The translations under genes and the position numbers were made by a program. A stretch of 64,000 bases of DNA from Clostridia bacterium (GTDB lineage: Bacteria; Bacillota; Clostridia; Peptostreptococcales; Anaerovoracaceae), in the NCBI GenBank assembly GCA_902363595.1, contig CABJAP010000004.1, positions 186,001 through 250,000 of the forward strand, read 5' to 3'. The notes beneath the pieces are model-generated. The model searched no databases. It saw nothing but the letters and a program-made list of their open reading frames with translations, and was not told where the DNA came from. This document shows positions 34,490 to 41,900 of the stretch, piece after piece; position 1 is the stretch's first letter; every line of letters starts with the position of its first letter.

Positions 34490-36178
34490 ATGAAAGCAGA
34501 TATTATCATAAAAAACGGCAGCGTGTTTTCCGCGGAAAAAGCCGATTGCATTGCGATCGGTGAGGGGAAAATCATCAAAGTCGGCACTGAAAAAGACATG
34601 AAGGGTTATGAAGATAAGGGCGCAACAATCCTTGACGCAGAGAGAAACAGCGTGATCCCCGCATTTATCGACGCTCATCTGCATGCGTCCTCCTGTACAG
34701 AACTCTTTAAAACAAAACTGATGTATGGTTTTGAAAGAGAGGAAGGGGAAGGCAGGCAGGAATACATTGATCGAATGATGACGGAGATCAAGGCATACTG
34801 TGACTCGAAACCGGATGCTCCGATCATCCGAATCGTCGGCTGGAACCCAGCGGAGTTTCAGCAGGACCCGGAAGGCGAGCCGACCTGCAGAGATCTTGAC
34901 AAAATATGCCCGGGCAGGCCGTTAACCTTGAGGTCCTATGACCACCATTATCTGCTGGTCAATAGCAAGGTGTTGGAAATGGCCGGAATAACAAAGGATA
35001 TGGAAGATCCTTCCGGCGGCATGAAGCGGGATTCGGACGGCAACCCCACCGGCCTTTTTCGGGAAATGCAGGCCATAAACATTGTGTTTGACCATTTGGA
35101 GCTGGCTGACTTCTCTGTTGAAGAATACAAGGAAGGTCTGCTGGCCTTCCAGGACCAGCATGCGCTGCCCAATGGAATCATGGGGATCTTCGACGCATAT
35201 GCAAGTAAAAATGCCATGACTGCTTATCATCAGCTTGCAAAAGCAGGGGAATTGGAAATAAGAGTGCGCACCGCATGGCTGGCAGATCCGGGAAAAGATG
35301 ACAGCCAGTTTGACCGGATGATTACGGAAAAAGGCAAATATGATGTGGGCGATGACTTTAAAATCGAAACCATCAAGTTCTTTTGCGACGACGGTCCCTT
35401 TGGGTTTTATATGAATGAACCCTTTGAAAAAGAGATTTTAAGGGTTCACGGATTGCCGCAGGATTACAGAGGGTCTTCCCAGTGGTCCGATGAAAGGTTG
35501 AAAGCTATCTTTTTAAAGCTTTCCAAAGCCGGATATCAAATCCATGCGCACTGTATGGGCGATGCAGCAGTGAAACAAATCCTGGACGGGTTTGAGTATG
35601 TGGAGCGCAGCGGTATAAAAGGCAGCCGCAACGCGATCGCCCATATTACCAATATTGACGCAGGCGATATGAAACGTATGGCTGACCTGGGCGTCATTGC
35701 GTCCATGCAGCCAGCCTGGCCGCTGTACGATGGGTTCGCAGTGTATTTCGCCATTCCAATGTTAGGCAGGGACAGGGTGCTGAACCAATATCCTATGGGG
35801 AGACTGAAGGAAACCGGCGTAGTCATTGCCGCGGGAACCGACTTCCCGGTGATTATGGCGTTGAACCCATTCGTAGGAATCCAGATTGGGGTCACAAGAA
35901 AGAATCCCAAAACAGCGCCGGATTACGAAGAATATCAAGATGTTATCTGCGGACCGGATGAGGATAAAACCATCGACTGCATGAGTCTGTCGGATATGGT
36001 ACGCAGCTATACTCAGGCAGGGGCATACGAATTATTTCTCGAAGGCACGACAGGCAGCATAGAAGAAGGAAAATCTGCCGATCTTTTGATTTTGAATTGC
36101 GATTTGGAGAAAACAGACGAAATGGAACTTGAATTCACGAAAATCACCCATCGTATTTTGAAAGGTGAAATTCTGTAA
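34490..36178 (+). CDS. YtcJ-type metal-dependent amidohydrolase (first copy)
   Basis: Amidohydrolase_3 family enzyme of 562 residues. It has a small beta domain (MKADIIIKNGSVFSA) and a TIM barrel. The first metal ligands His63-x-His65 are in FIDAHLHAS. Further histidines are in HAHCMGDAAV and AIAHITNID, and the catalytic Asp is in AAGTDFPV. Relatives hydrolyse N-acyl or cyclic amide bonds, but many YtcJ proteins have no known substrate. ATG 34490 lies 21 bases after the transporter gene. The second copy downstream has diverged widely, so two different bonds or stereoisomers may be cut. No signal peptide; cytoplasmic. Confidence 0.88.
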   Translation: MKADIIIKNGSVFSAEKADCIAIGEGKIIKVGTEKDMKGYEDKGATILDAERNSVIPAFIDAHLHASSCTELFKTKLMYGFEREEGEGRQEYIDRMMTEIKAYCDSKPDAPIIRIVGWNPAEFQQDPEGEPTCRDLDKICPGRPLTLRSYDHHYLLVNSKVLEMAGITKDMEDPSGGMKRDSDGNPTGLFREMQAINIVFDHLELADFSVEEYKEGLLAFQDQHALPNGIMGIFDAYASKNAMTAYHQLAKAGELEIRVRTAWLADPGKDDSQFDRMITEKGKYDVGDDFKIETIKFFCDDGPFGFYMNEPFEKEILRVHGLPQDYRGSSQWSDERLKAIFLKLSKAGYQIHAHCMGDAAVKQILDGFEYVERSGIKGSRNAIAHITNIDAGDMKRMADLGVIASMQPAWPLYDGFAVYFAIPMLGRDRVLNQYPMGRLKETGVVIAAGTDFPVIMALNPFVGIQIGVTRKNPKTAPDYEEYQDVICGPDEDKTIDCMSLSDMVRSYTQAGAYELFLEGTTGSIEEGKSADLLILNCDLEKTDEMELEFTKITHRILKGEIL

Positions 36179-36198
36179 ATCATTTGGGAGAAAGCAAA

Positions 36199-37866
36199 AT
36201 GAAGAAATACATAATAAAGAATTCCAAGATATGGACAGCAGATGAGAAACATCCGTGGGCGGATTGCATTGCGATCAAGGATAAGCGCATCGAATATGTG
36301 GGAGCTTATGAGGACCTCAATGCCGATGAAGATTTCGCTGAAGTGGATGCGCAAGGGAAGATGATGATTCCTGCATTTCTTGACAGCCATACCCATGTGG
36401 CCGCCACAGCGAAAACCCTATGGTGCCTTCTGCTGGAAAAGAAGGAATACGGCTCCATCGATGAGATCATGGAGATTGTTCAGGAATACGCACAGAAACA
36501 TCCAAAAGAGGAGGCGCCGTACATATACGCCTATTCCTGCCCAACCCATCTCATGGATGTAAGTTATGCGGACCGGTATTTTATGGATCGGTATATTTCA
36601 GACCGGCCTGTGCTGCTCTGCGATATGAATTTTCACCGGTGCCTGGTGAACAGCAAGATGCTGGAGCTGATGGAAGTGGATGAGACGGTGGAATACGACC
36701 CTTCCACATCCTGCAATTATGAAAGGTTTGAAGGAAATATCCCAAACGGCATCATTCAGGAGCGCGCATTTGAGTTCCGACATGACATTGAAAAAATGTT
36801 TGAAAAACTCAATTGGTACCCGCCGTCAGAATCAGACCCGGAAATCTTGAGCAGGGTGTTTGAAAAAATGACAGACTATGGCATCTGCGGGCTCCATGAC
36901 GGGTTTTCTGATTCAGAGGATGTCTTTGCAGGCGTTAAGGCTCTTGAGAATCAGGGCAGGCTGAATCATTATTACCATACCATGCCATTGATGGCCAGTT
37001 TTTCGGATCTTGAAGAAACGATCAAAACGGCCAAGGAATGGGCGGCCAAGTATAACGATGATTTGATTCGGGTCGACAGTATCAAGTATTTTCTGGATGG
37101 AACCAATGAACTAGGGACAGGGGCTGTGCTAGAGCCTTTTGTCAATGACCCCAATAATTTTGGCAAGATCAATATGTCGGAGGAGGAACTTACCCATGTA
37201 TTTGAGCGGCTGAACCAAGAAAGCCTGAGTATCCAGATCCATCTGGTCGGCGACCGCTCTTTCCGAACAGCCCTTAATGCTGTAGAACGCGCGCAGGAGC
37301 AGGAACGAAAAAAAGGCAGGGATTTTACCATCCGCGTAACCTTGCTCCATTGCGAGCTCATACATCCTGACGACAGAAAACGTGCTGCAAAGCTGGGCGT
37401 ATATATTAATTTCACACCAATCTGGGCAGGCGGAGCCTTTGGAGACGGTGCAAAAAAATATCTTGGCGAAAGACGATACAATAGCATGTATTCCTTTAAT
37501 GAAGTGATAAAATCAGGGGCAACTGTAAACTTTTCGGCAGATGTGGTGGATGAGGAAAGCCTTCCTGAAGCAGAACCCCTTTTAGGAATTCAAGTTGGCC
37601 ATACGAGAAAAGAGGTGGGCCCAGAGAGCCAGGTTAGAGAGCCGGCCGACGAGTGCCTGTCGCTGGAAGATCTGCTGAAAGGCTATACCATAAATAATGC
37701 GAAAGGAATGGGCATTGCGGATAAAACAGGAAGTCTGGAAATAGGCAAAATGGCGAATCTATGCATTTTATCGGGCAACCTATTTGAAACCCCAGCAGAG
37801 GACATCCACAACATAAAGCCTGAGGTGGTTATCTTTGAAGGAAATGTGGTCAGGGGGGAGTTATAG
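36199..37866 (+). CDS. YtcJ-type metal-dependent amidohydrolase (second copy)
   Basis: Second Amidohydrolase_3 enzyme, 555 residues. His64-x-His66 are in LDSHTHVAA, a later ligand region is in IQIHLVGDRSFRTAL, a His is in VTLLHCELIHPDDR, and the probable catalytic Asp is in NFSADVVDEESL, which differs from the GTDFPV of the first copy. The C terminus (NAKGMGIADKTGSLEIGKMANLCIL) is the usual small-domain return. ATG 36199 has GGGAGAAAG upstream; an in-frame TTG at 36184 is less likely. It is 20 bases after the first copy and 2 bases before the DUF3237 gene, so tightly coupled. Substrate unknown. Confidence 0.87.
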   Translation: MKKYIIKNSKIWTADEKHPWADCIAIKDKRIEYVGAYEDLNADEDFAEVDAQGKMMIPAFLDSHTHVAATAKTLWCLLLEKKEYGSIDEIMEIVQEYAQKHPKEEAPYIYAYSCPTHLMDVSYADRYFMDRYISDRPVLLCDMNFHRCLVNSKMLELMEVDETVEYDPSTSCNYERFEGNIPNGIIQERAFEFRHDIEKMFEKLNWYPPSESDPEILSRVFEKMTDYGICGLHDGFSDSEDVFAGVKALENQGRLNHYYHTMPLMASFSDLEETIKTAKEWAAKYNDDLIRVDSIKYFLDGTNELGTGAVLEPFVNDPNNFGKINMSEEELTHVFERLNQESLSIQIHLVGDRSFRTALNAVERAQEQERKKGRDFTIRVTLLHCELIHPDDRKRAAKLGVYINFTPIWAGGAFGDGAKKYLGERRYNSMYSFNEVIKSGATVNFSADVVDEESLPEAEPLLGIQVGHTRKEVGPESQVREPADECLSLEDLLKGYTINNAKGMGIADKTGSLEIGKMANLCILSGNLFETPAEDIHNIKPEVVIFEGNVVRGEL

Positions 37867-37868
37867 CT

Positions 37869-38345
37869 ATGGAAATGAAAGATTACAGCTTGCCTGCTCC
37901 CCAATTTGAAAAGCTGTTTCGGGCAGAAGTGCTGCTTGGCGATGTGTATCCCCTTGGAAACATTGGCGGAGGCTATCAGGAGATTGTAGCGGTCATTGGC
38001 GGAAGCTTTGAAGGGAGCATCCATGGAGAAATTATGAGTTTCGGTGGCGACTGGGGCCTGCTTTATGACGATACGGTAAACAACCTGGACACCAAATACC
38101 TCCTTAAAACGGATGACGGAGCATATATTTCTGTTCATTGCAGGGGACGGCTGATTATGAGTCTGGAGGACATGCAGAAATCAGATGAAGGGCTTTTAGC
38201 CGAAGATGATTACTATTTCAGGCAGAGCATCAGCTTTACAACAGGGGCCGATCCATATCGCTGGATGAACGAGATTGTCGCTGTCGGCGTTTCTGCTATC
38301 ACGGATGACGGAAATATTTGTCTGGATGTATATAAGCTTATATAA
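37869..38345 (+). CDS. DUF3237-family protein (first copy)
   Basis: 158-residue cytoplasmic protein of the DUF3237 (UPF0311-like) beta-barrel family, whose activity is unknown. The conserved core is visible: GGGYQEIVAVIGGSFEGSI, then FGGDWGLLYDD and DTKYLLKTDDGAYI, followed by a C-terminal DDYYFRQSISFTTGADPYRWMNE. The operon context suggests it handles or isomerises an intermediate produced by the amidohydrolases; that is inference. Its ATG lies only 2 bases after the amidohydrolase stop, with AGGGGGGAG inside the end of that gene as ribosome site. A second, related gene follows after 17 bases. Confidence 0.87.
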   Translation: MEMKDYSLPAPQFEKLFRAEVLLGDVYPLGNIGGGYQEIVAVIGGSFEGSIHGEIMSFGGDWGLLYDDTVNNLDTKYLLKTDDGAYISVHCRGRLIMSLEDMQKSDEGLLAEDDYYFRQSISFTTGADPYRWMNEIVAVGVSAITDDGNICLDVYKLI

Positions 38346-38362
38346 TAGAAAGGTAGGATGAT

Positions 38363-38842
38363 ATGAAAAATAGAATGAAGCTGCCCAAAGCGGAGCTGGA
38401 GCATCTGTTTTATATTGAAGTGGATCTGCATCAGAATCTATATGAAATCGGGGATGTGGGGCGGGGAGATCTGGTGATCTGCCCGATCGCCGGCGGAAGA
38501 TTTGAAGGTAAGATAACGGGAGAAGTGCTGAATTTCGGGGCGGACTGGAATTTGATGTACCCAAACCATTTGAATTGTGTGGATACGCGGTACCTCCTGA
38601 AAACGGACGATGGCGCGCTTATTTCGCTGACAACCATTGGCAGAGCGGTAATCAAACCGGAACAGGATGAAGCCATGGAGCGGGGCGAATATGTGGACCC
38701 GGCGGACTACTATTTCAGGCAGCATCTGCTGTTTGAAACGGGGGACGAAAGATATGACTGGATAAACGGTGCCTGCTGTTTTGGGGTGCTGGGTTGCAAA
38801 GACGAATGGACGATTGTATATGATGCATATATGGTGAAATAA
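38363..38842 (+). CDS. DUF3237-family protein (second copy)
   Basis: 159-residue paralogue of the preceding protein. It shares GDLVICPIAGGRFEGKITGEVLNFGADW, DTRYLLKTDDGALIS and the C-terminal DYYFRQHLLFETGDERYDWIN in the same order, but overall identity is moderate, so the duplication is old. Tandem DUF3237 genes may form a heteromer or act on successive intermediates. ATG 38363 has AAAGGTAGG upstream. It is followed after 15 bases by the saccharopine-dehydrogenase-like gene. No catalytic residue can be named from the sequence alone. Confidence 0.87.
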   Translation: MKNRMKLPKAELEHLFYIEVDLHQNLYEIGDVGRGDLVICPIAGGRFEGKITGEVLNFGADWNLMYPNHLNCVDTRYLLKTDDGALISLTTIGRAVIKPEQDEAMERGEYVDPADYYFRQHLLFETGDERYDWINGACCFGVLGCKDEWTIVYDAYMVK

Positions 38843-38857
38843 AAGGAGTGAATAAAC

Positions 38858-40078
38858 ATGAAAAAGATTTTAGTATTAGGAACAGGAGCGCAAGGCTCGA
38901 CCGTAGCGCAGAGAATGGACGAGGAACCCAATGTAAGCGAAATCATCTGTGCGGACTACGACAAAAAAGCAGTTGACGAATTGGTGAAAATTTTAAACAA
39001 AGCAAAAGGCATGATCGTGGATGCCAATGACGTCGACAGCATCATCAAAGCGGCGGATGGCGTGGACCTGATCGTAAACGCGCTGCCCATCGCCTTTGCA
39101 CCAAATGTTTTGGAGGCGGCAATCGCTGTGAAAGCCAACTACCAGGACTTTGCGGCCACCGATGTTTTGGATACCTGGTGGCCGAAATGCGTAGAAATCA
39201 TGTATGAAGACTACGGAAAGCGTTTCGCGGAGATCGGCAAGATGGCGATTATCGGTACCGGCTCCGCACCCGGAATGATGTGCGTAGCGACGAAAAGCTG
39301 CATGAGATACCTGGACACTTGCGATGACATTCTCATGATGGTTTACGAAGGCGTGGAGGCCAAGCGTTTCCTGCCATTCTGGTGGTCGCCCTTTACGGCT
39401 CTTTCCGATATGATCGACCCGACTTTTGCCCTCAAAGACGGCGTTCTGGTGGAAACAAAGCCCCATAGCCTGCCGGTAACAAGACACTTCAAGGGCTGCG
39501 CCGCGCCGGTGACCCTGGTGGAACACGCCCATGACGAAACGGTTTACATGGGACTGAACAAAGATACCCACTTCAAGGGAGCAAAGAATATTAACTTTAA
39601 GTACGGCGGCGTAGGAATCAACTTTTCCACTCCGCTCTACCGGGCGGGCCTGCTTTCCAGAGAAGAAGAGACTTACAAGGGCCATACCTTCGTGCCATTT
39701 GATGTCATTGTATCCCACTTGCCGCCTGCGCCAAAGTTTAAGGAAGAAATCAAGGAAATCCTGGACGAGGGCCTTGTAAAGGATGAGGGCGCGTTCGTAA
39801 TCGAAGCCACCGGAACCAAGGACGGCAAGAAGGTTATGGTTGAAACTTACTTGTACGCTCCGGGCTGTGTGGAATCCTTTGAAAGAGCCGGCATCACAGG
39901 CGAAATGTATTTGACCGGACAGTGCGGCTCCCTTTTTACAAAGATGTTTGTAAACGATGACTACACCCAGACCGGGCTCATTTCCTCCGATATGCTGACC
40001 TATGAGGAATGCGACCTGTATCTGGACTATGCGAAAGCCTTGGACATCACTCTGGAAACGGAAGTGAAGCCTCTATAA
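38858..40078 (+). CDS. Saccharopine-dehydrogenase-like oxidoreductase
   Basis: NAD(P)-dependent enzyme of 406 residues in the saccharopine/carboxynorspermidine dehydrogenase superfamily. These enzymes reductively join or oxidatively split a C-N bond between an amino acid and an oxo acid or aldehyde. The Rossmann motif KKILVLGTGAQGSTVAQRM is at residues 2-20. The family-like AALAVKANYQDFA region near 85-95 (here IAVKANYQDFAATD) and GTGSAPGMM near 131-139 are also seen. AAAGGAGTG precedes ATG 38858. As last gene of the operon, it probably processes an amine released or activated by the hydrolases. Lysine metabolism proper is unlikely in this context. Confidence 0.87.
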   Translation: MKKILVLGTGAQGSTVAQRMDEEPNVSEIICADYDKKAVDELVKILNKAKGMIVDANDVDSIIKAADGVDLIVNALPIAFAPNVLEAAIAVKANYQDFAATDVLDTWWPKCVEIMYEDYGKRFAEIGKMAIIGTGSAPGMMCVATKSCMRYLDTCDDILMMVYEGVEAKRFLPFWWSPFTALSDMIDPTFALKDGVLVETKPHSLPVTRHFKGCAAPVTLVEHAHDETVYMGLNKDTHFKGAKNINFKYGGVGINFSTPLYRAGLLSREEETYKGHTFVPFDVIVSHLPPAPKFKEEIKEILDEGLVKDEGAFVIEATGTKDGKKVMVETYLYAPGCVESFERAGITGEMYLTGQCGSLFTKMFVNDDYTQTGLISSDMLTYEECDLYLDYAKALDITLETEVKPL

Positions 40079-40270
40079 AACATAATTACGGTTAGGGAAG
40101 AAAGCTGGCGGGTTTGCTGGGTTTCTTTTCGTTTACAGTCCTGGGAGGGGCTGCGGCTGAGATGACTCCCGGGCGGGGCGGTTTAGCGCGACTGGAGCGG
40201 GGCGCCTTTTCTTGATCTGGTGTGGCCCTCACAGAAGCTCTTCGGGAAAAAAGCAAAAAAATCATCCAAA

Positions 40271-40375
40271 ATTTACGCAGTTTTCAACGGCCGCAGCCTC
40301 TTGAAATGAGCTTTCAGCAACCATCCGCGCCTTTTCTCGATCAGAGGCCCCGCAATCCCACAACTTTGCGTAAAG
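40271..40375 (-). repeat. 105-bp dispersed repeat, copy 1
   Basis: The ends ATTTACGCA (40271-40279) and TGCGTAAA (40367-40374) are inverted. TTTTCAACGG lies next to one end and GGCCCCGCAAT-CCCACAACTTTGCG leads to the other. The same ends, order and exact 105-base length occur in opposite orientation at 48968-49072. Confidence 0.7.
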
Positions 40376-40483
40376 AATGAAGATTTTTACAGAAGTTTTC
40401 CGGGAATCTGCGGCCGTGGCGGTTGGGATAGAATGGTAAGAAAGCTATTAATACTGAATGTGAAAATAATTGGAGGGAATAGA

Positions 40484-40667
40484 ATGAAACAAATTATGAT
40501 GAACGAAATGAATTTCAGCATATTCCGCTCTTTGATTTTCTTGACAGCAAATTTCCTAAAAATGGATGTAAACACGATTGTTCTCTATTAGAAAAATATT
40601 GCAACACAAAAAACTTGATGCGTTAGTCCTTAAAAAATGGTTTGAGAAGCATGGTGTTTTTAGTTAA
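40484..40667 (+). pseudogene. Small broken reading frame of unknown origin
   Basis: GGAGGG (40472-40477) and ATG 40484 open a 35-codon frame ending at 40591. The neighbouring frame is open from 40480 to a TAA at 40667 and reads sensibly (FQHIPLFDFLDSKFPKNG, then LDALVLKKWFEKHGVFS) but has no start codon. A single frameshift near 40500 would join the start to this frame, giving about 61 residues. I do not recognise a family. Its place just before the DUF3791 gene suggests it was part of the same accessory locus. Confidence 0.4.
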
Positions 40668-40687
40668 ACGAAACGAATTATTTGTGA

Positions 40688-40693
40688 TATACT
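40688..40693 (+). promoter_or_regulatory. Extended -10 before DUF3791 gene
   Basis: TGATATACT provides TATACT with the TGn extension, 28 bases before the start codon. Confidence 0.45.
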
Positions 40694-40721
40694 ATATTTG
40701 AATCAAGAAAGGAGAACAGCG

Positions 40722-40934
40722 ATGTTTAAAAACATAATGGACGAAAATTTAATCGTCGTGGCTGCGGTAGAGGGCTATGCTCGTAAGCACAGTATGGACG
40801 AAAAGACCGTCTTCGAAATCTTTCATAAATTTAATCTTTTGCATTTGCTGCGCTCTCAATATGAAGTCCTCCATACACAGGATTTGGATGAAAGCGTTTT
40901 TTTTGCCGAAGATGTGATAAAGAGGAACAAATGA
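40722..40934 (+). CDS. DUF3791 small protein, antitoxin-like
   Basis: 70-residue helical protein with the DUF3791 pattern: ENLIVVAAVEGYARKHSMDEKTVFEIFHKF, then a Tyr-x-x-LHTQDLD core and AEDVIKRNK. DUF3791 genes typically precede DUF3990 genes in Clostridia, an arrangement resembling a toxin-antitoxin pair. ATG 40722 has AAAGGAGA upstream; an earlier in-frame start at 40698 lacks one. The stop overlaps the next start (ATGA). The partner DUF3990 gene is broken here, so this small protein, if an antitoxin, is left without an intact local toxin. The functional reading is inference. Confidence 0.8.
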   Translation: MFKNIMDENLIVVAAVEGYARKHSMDEKTVFEIFHKFNLLHLLRSQYEVLHTQDLDESVFFAEDVIKRNK

Positions 40935-41415
40935 TGAAGAAACTGACATTATATCACGGATCGAATCAAAAATTCGATGTTGTTGATCTTTCAAAATCAC
41001 GGGACAAACGAGATTTCGGGCGGGGATTTTATATGACAACACTACAAGAACAGGCGGAACATTGGGCAGAGAATATGTATATCCGCTATGGTGGTGAAGG
41101 CCAGTATATTTAAGAATTTACCTTAGAGATGCCAGATGATCTAAAAGTAAAAATATACCAGGGACTCTGTGAAGAGTGGCTGAACATGGTAAAAGCAAAC
41201 CGAATGGAAGGTAATGTTCAACACGAGTATGATATTGTTTGCGGCCCTGTTGCAAATGATAACACCATGAGAACGATTGCACTGAGGGTATCTATACTGT
41301 GGATATGGCTTTAGAGCAATTAAAGTTTTTCAAGGCAAATGATCAAGTTTCCATTCATACGGAAAGTGCACTTGCGTATCTCACGTTGGAAGGGAGGCGC
41401 TCCATTGAAAGGTAA
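40931..41415 (+). pseudogene. Broken DUF3990 gene (ADP-ribosyltransferase-like toxin)
   Basis: The first 60 codons give TLYHGSNQKFDVVDLSKSR and FGRGFYMTTLQEQAEHWAE, the N-terminal part of DUF3990, whose His-Tyr start resembles the ADP-ribosyltransferase fold. An in-frame TAA at 41111-41113 then interrupts a frame that continues smoothly (EFTLEMPDDLKVKIYQGLCE, then HEYDIVCGPVANDNT) where a Tyr codon is expected. A second break near 41281 shifts to the frame EGIYTVDMALEQLKFF, ending at a TAA at 41413. Two independent lesions make inactivation almost certain. The 5' end overlaps the DUF3791 gene by 4 bases, as in intact cassettes. Confidence 0.8.
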
Positions 41416-41632
41416 ATATATTTATCGAGGGCAAGATATCACATTGGATGTGCTCATGAAAATTGAGCATGTTGTTCGCATCCTTTCCGAAAGGGAAGGG
41501 AGAGAATTTGATGATATGTATCAGGATTTTTTAGGATCAAAGACATATGCCGCATTGAAAAAGATGGAATCCCTTTTGTGGGCTGAGAGCGCAGAGTTTA
41601 TCGCCGATGAATATGATCGCGAAACGCATTAA
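41405..41632 (+). CDS. Small acidic protein of the DUF3791/DUF3990 cassette
   Basis: 75-residue protein starting at TTG 41405 (KGKYIYRGQDITLDVLMKI), with AGGGAGG at 41391-41397 as ribosome site. The in-frame ATG at 41339 would only read the tail of the preceding gene out of frame. The C-terminal part, FDDMYQDFLGSKTYAALKKMES and WAESAEFIADEYDRE, recalls a third small protein often found behind DUF3990 genes in Clostridia. It overlaps the end of the broken DUF3990 frame by 11 bases, showing the original coupling. Its function is unknown; a second antitoxin-like role is a guess. Confidence 0.65.
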   Translation: MKGKYIYRGQDITLDVLMKIEHVVRILSEREGREFDDMYQDFLGSKTYAALKKMESLLWAESAEFIADEYDRETH

Positions 41633-41790
41633 AACAGTGAAGGAAAACATTAAAAGCAAAGATGGCAGAGGCTAAAAAATGATTAAACTACAAATAAACC
41701 CAAAAGTATATGGTAATCTTTTATACATCTATCAGTGATTTCTTTAATCTTTGAAGATCAGTTGAATAAAGAATAAAATACAAGAAGTTC

Positions 41791-41824
41791 AAAAATAGAG
41801 CTTGCCTTTCAGGCTCTATTTTTA
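41791..41824 (+). terminator. Intrinsic terminator before yyaL-like gene
   Basis: AAAAATAGAGC and GCTCTATTTTT pair around an 11-base loop, with T residues at the end. It can work in both directions and closes the small-protein locus. Confidence 0.85.
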
Positions 41825-41900
41825 ATTCTCCCAAAACCGGGTATCAATAAACCATCTTCGGAAACACTAATACAAAATGTCAAAAAAGGTGGTACCCATC

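Larger units (their letters stand above)
40079..40721. other. Gene-poor stretch with a 105-bp repeat and a broken small reading frame
   Basis: Contents are the repeat element at 40271-40375, GC-rich sequence before it with no clear terminator, and a decayed reading frame near 40484-40667. A possible extended -10 (TGATATACT, -10 hexamer at 40688-40693) lies in front of the next gene. Confidence 0.6.

Noticed and set aside
38858..40078. Lysine biosynthesis or degradation by true saccharopine dehydrogenase
   Set aside because: Operon context with amidohydrolases and DUF3237 does not fit lysine metabolism; only superfamily membership is supported.
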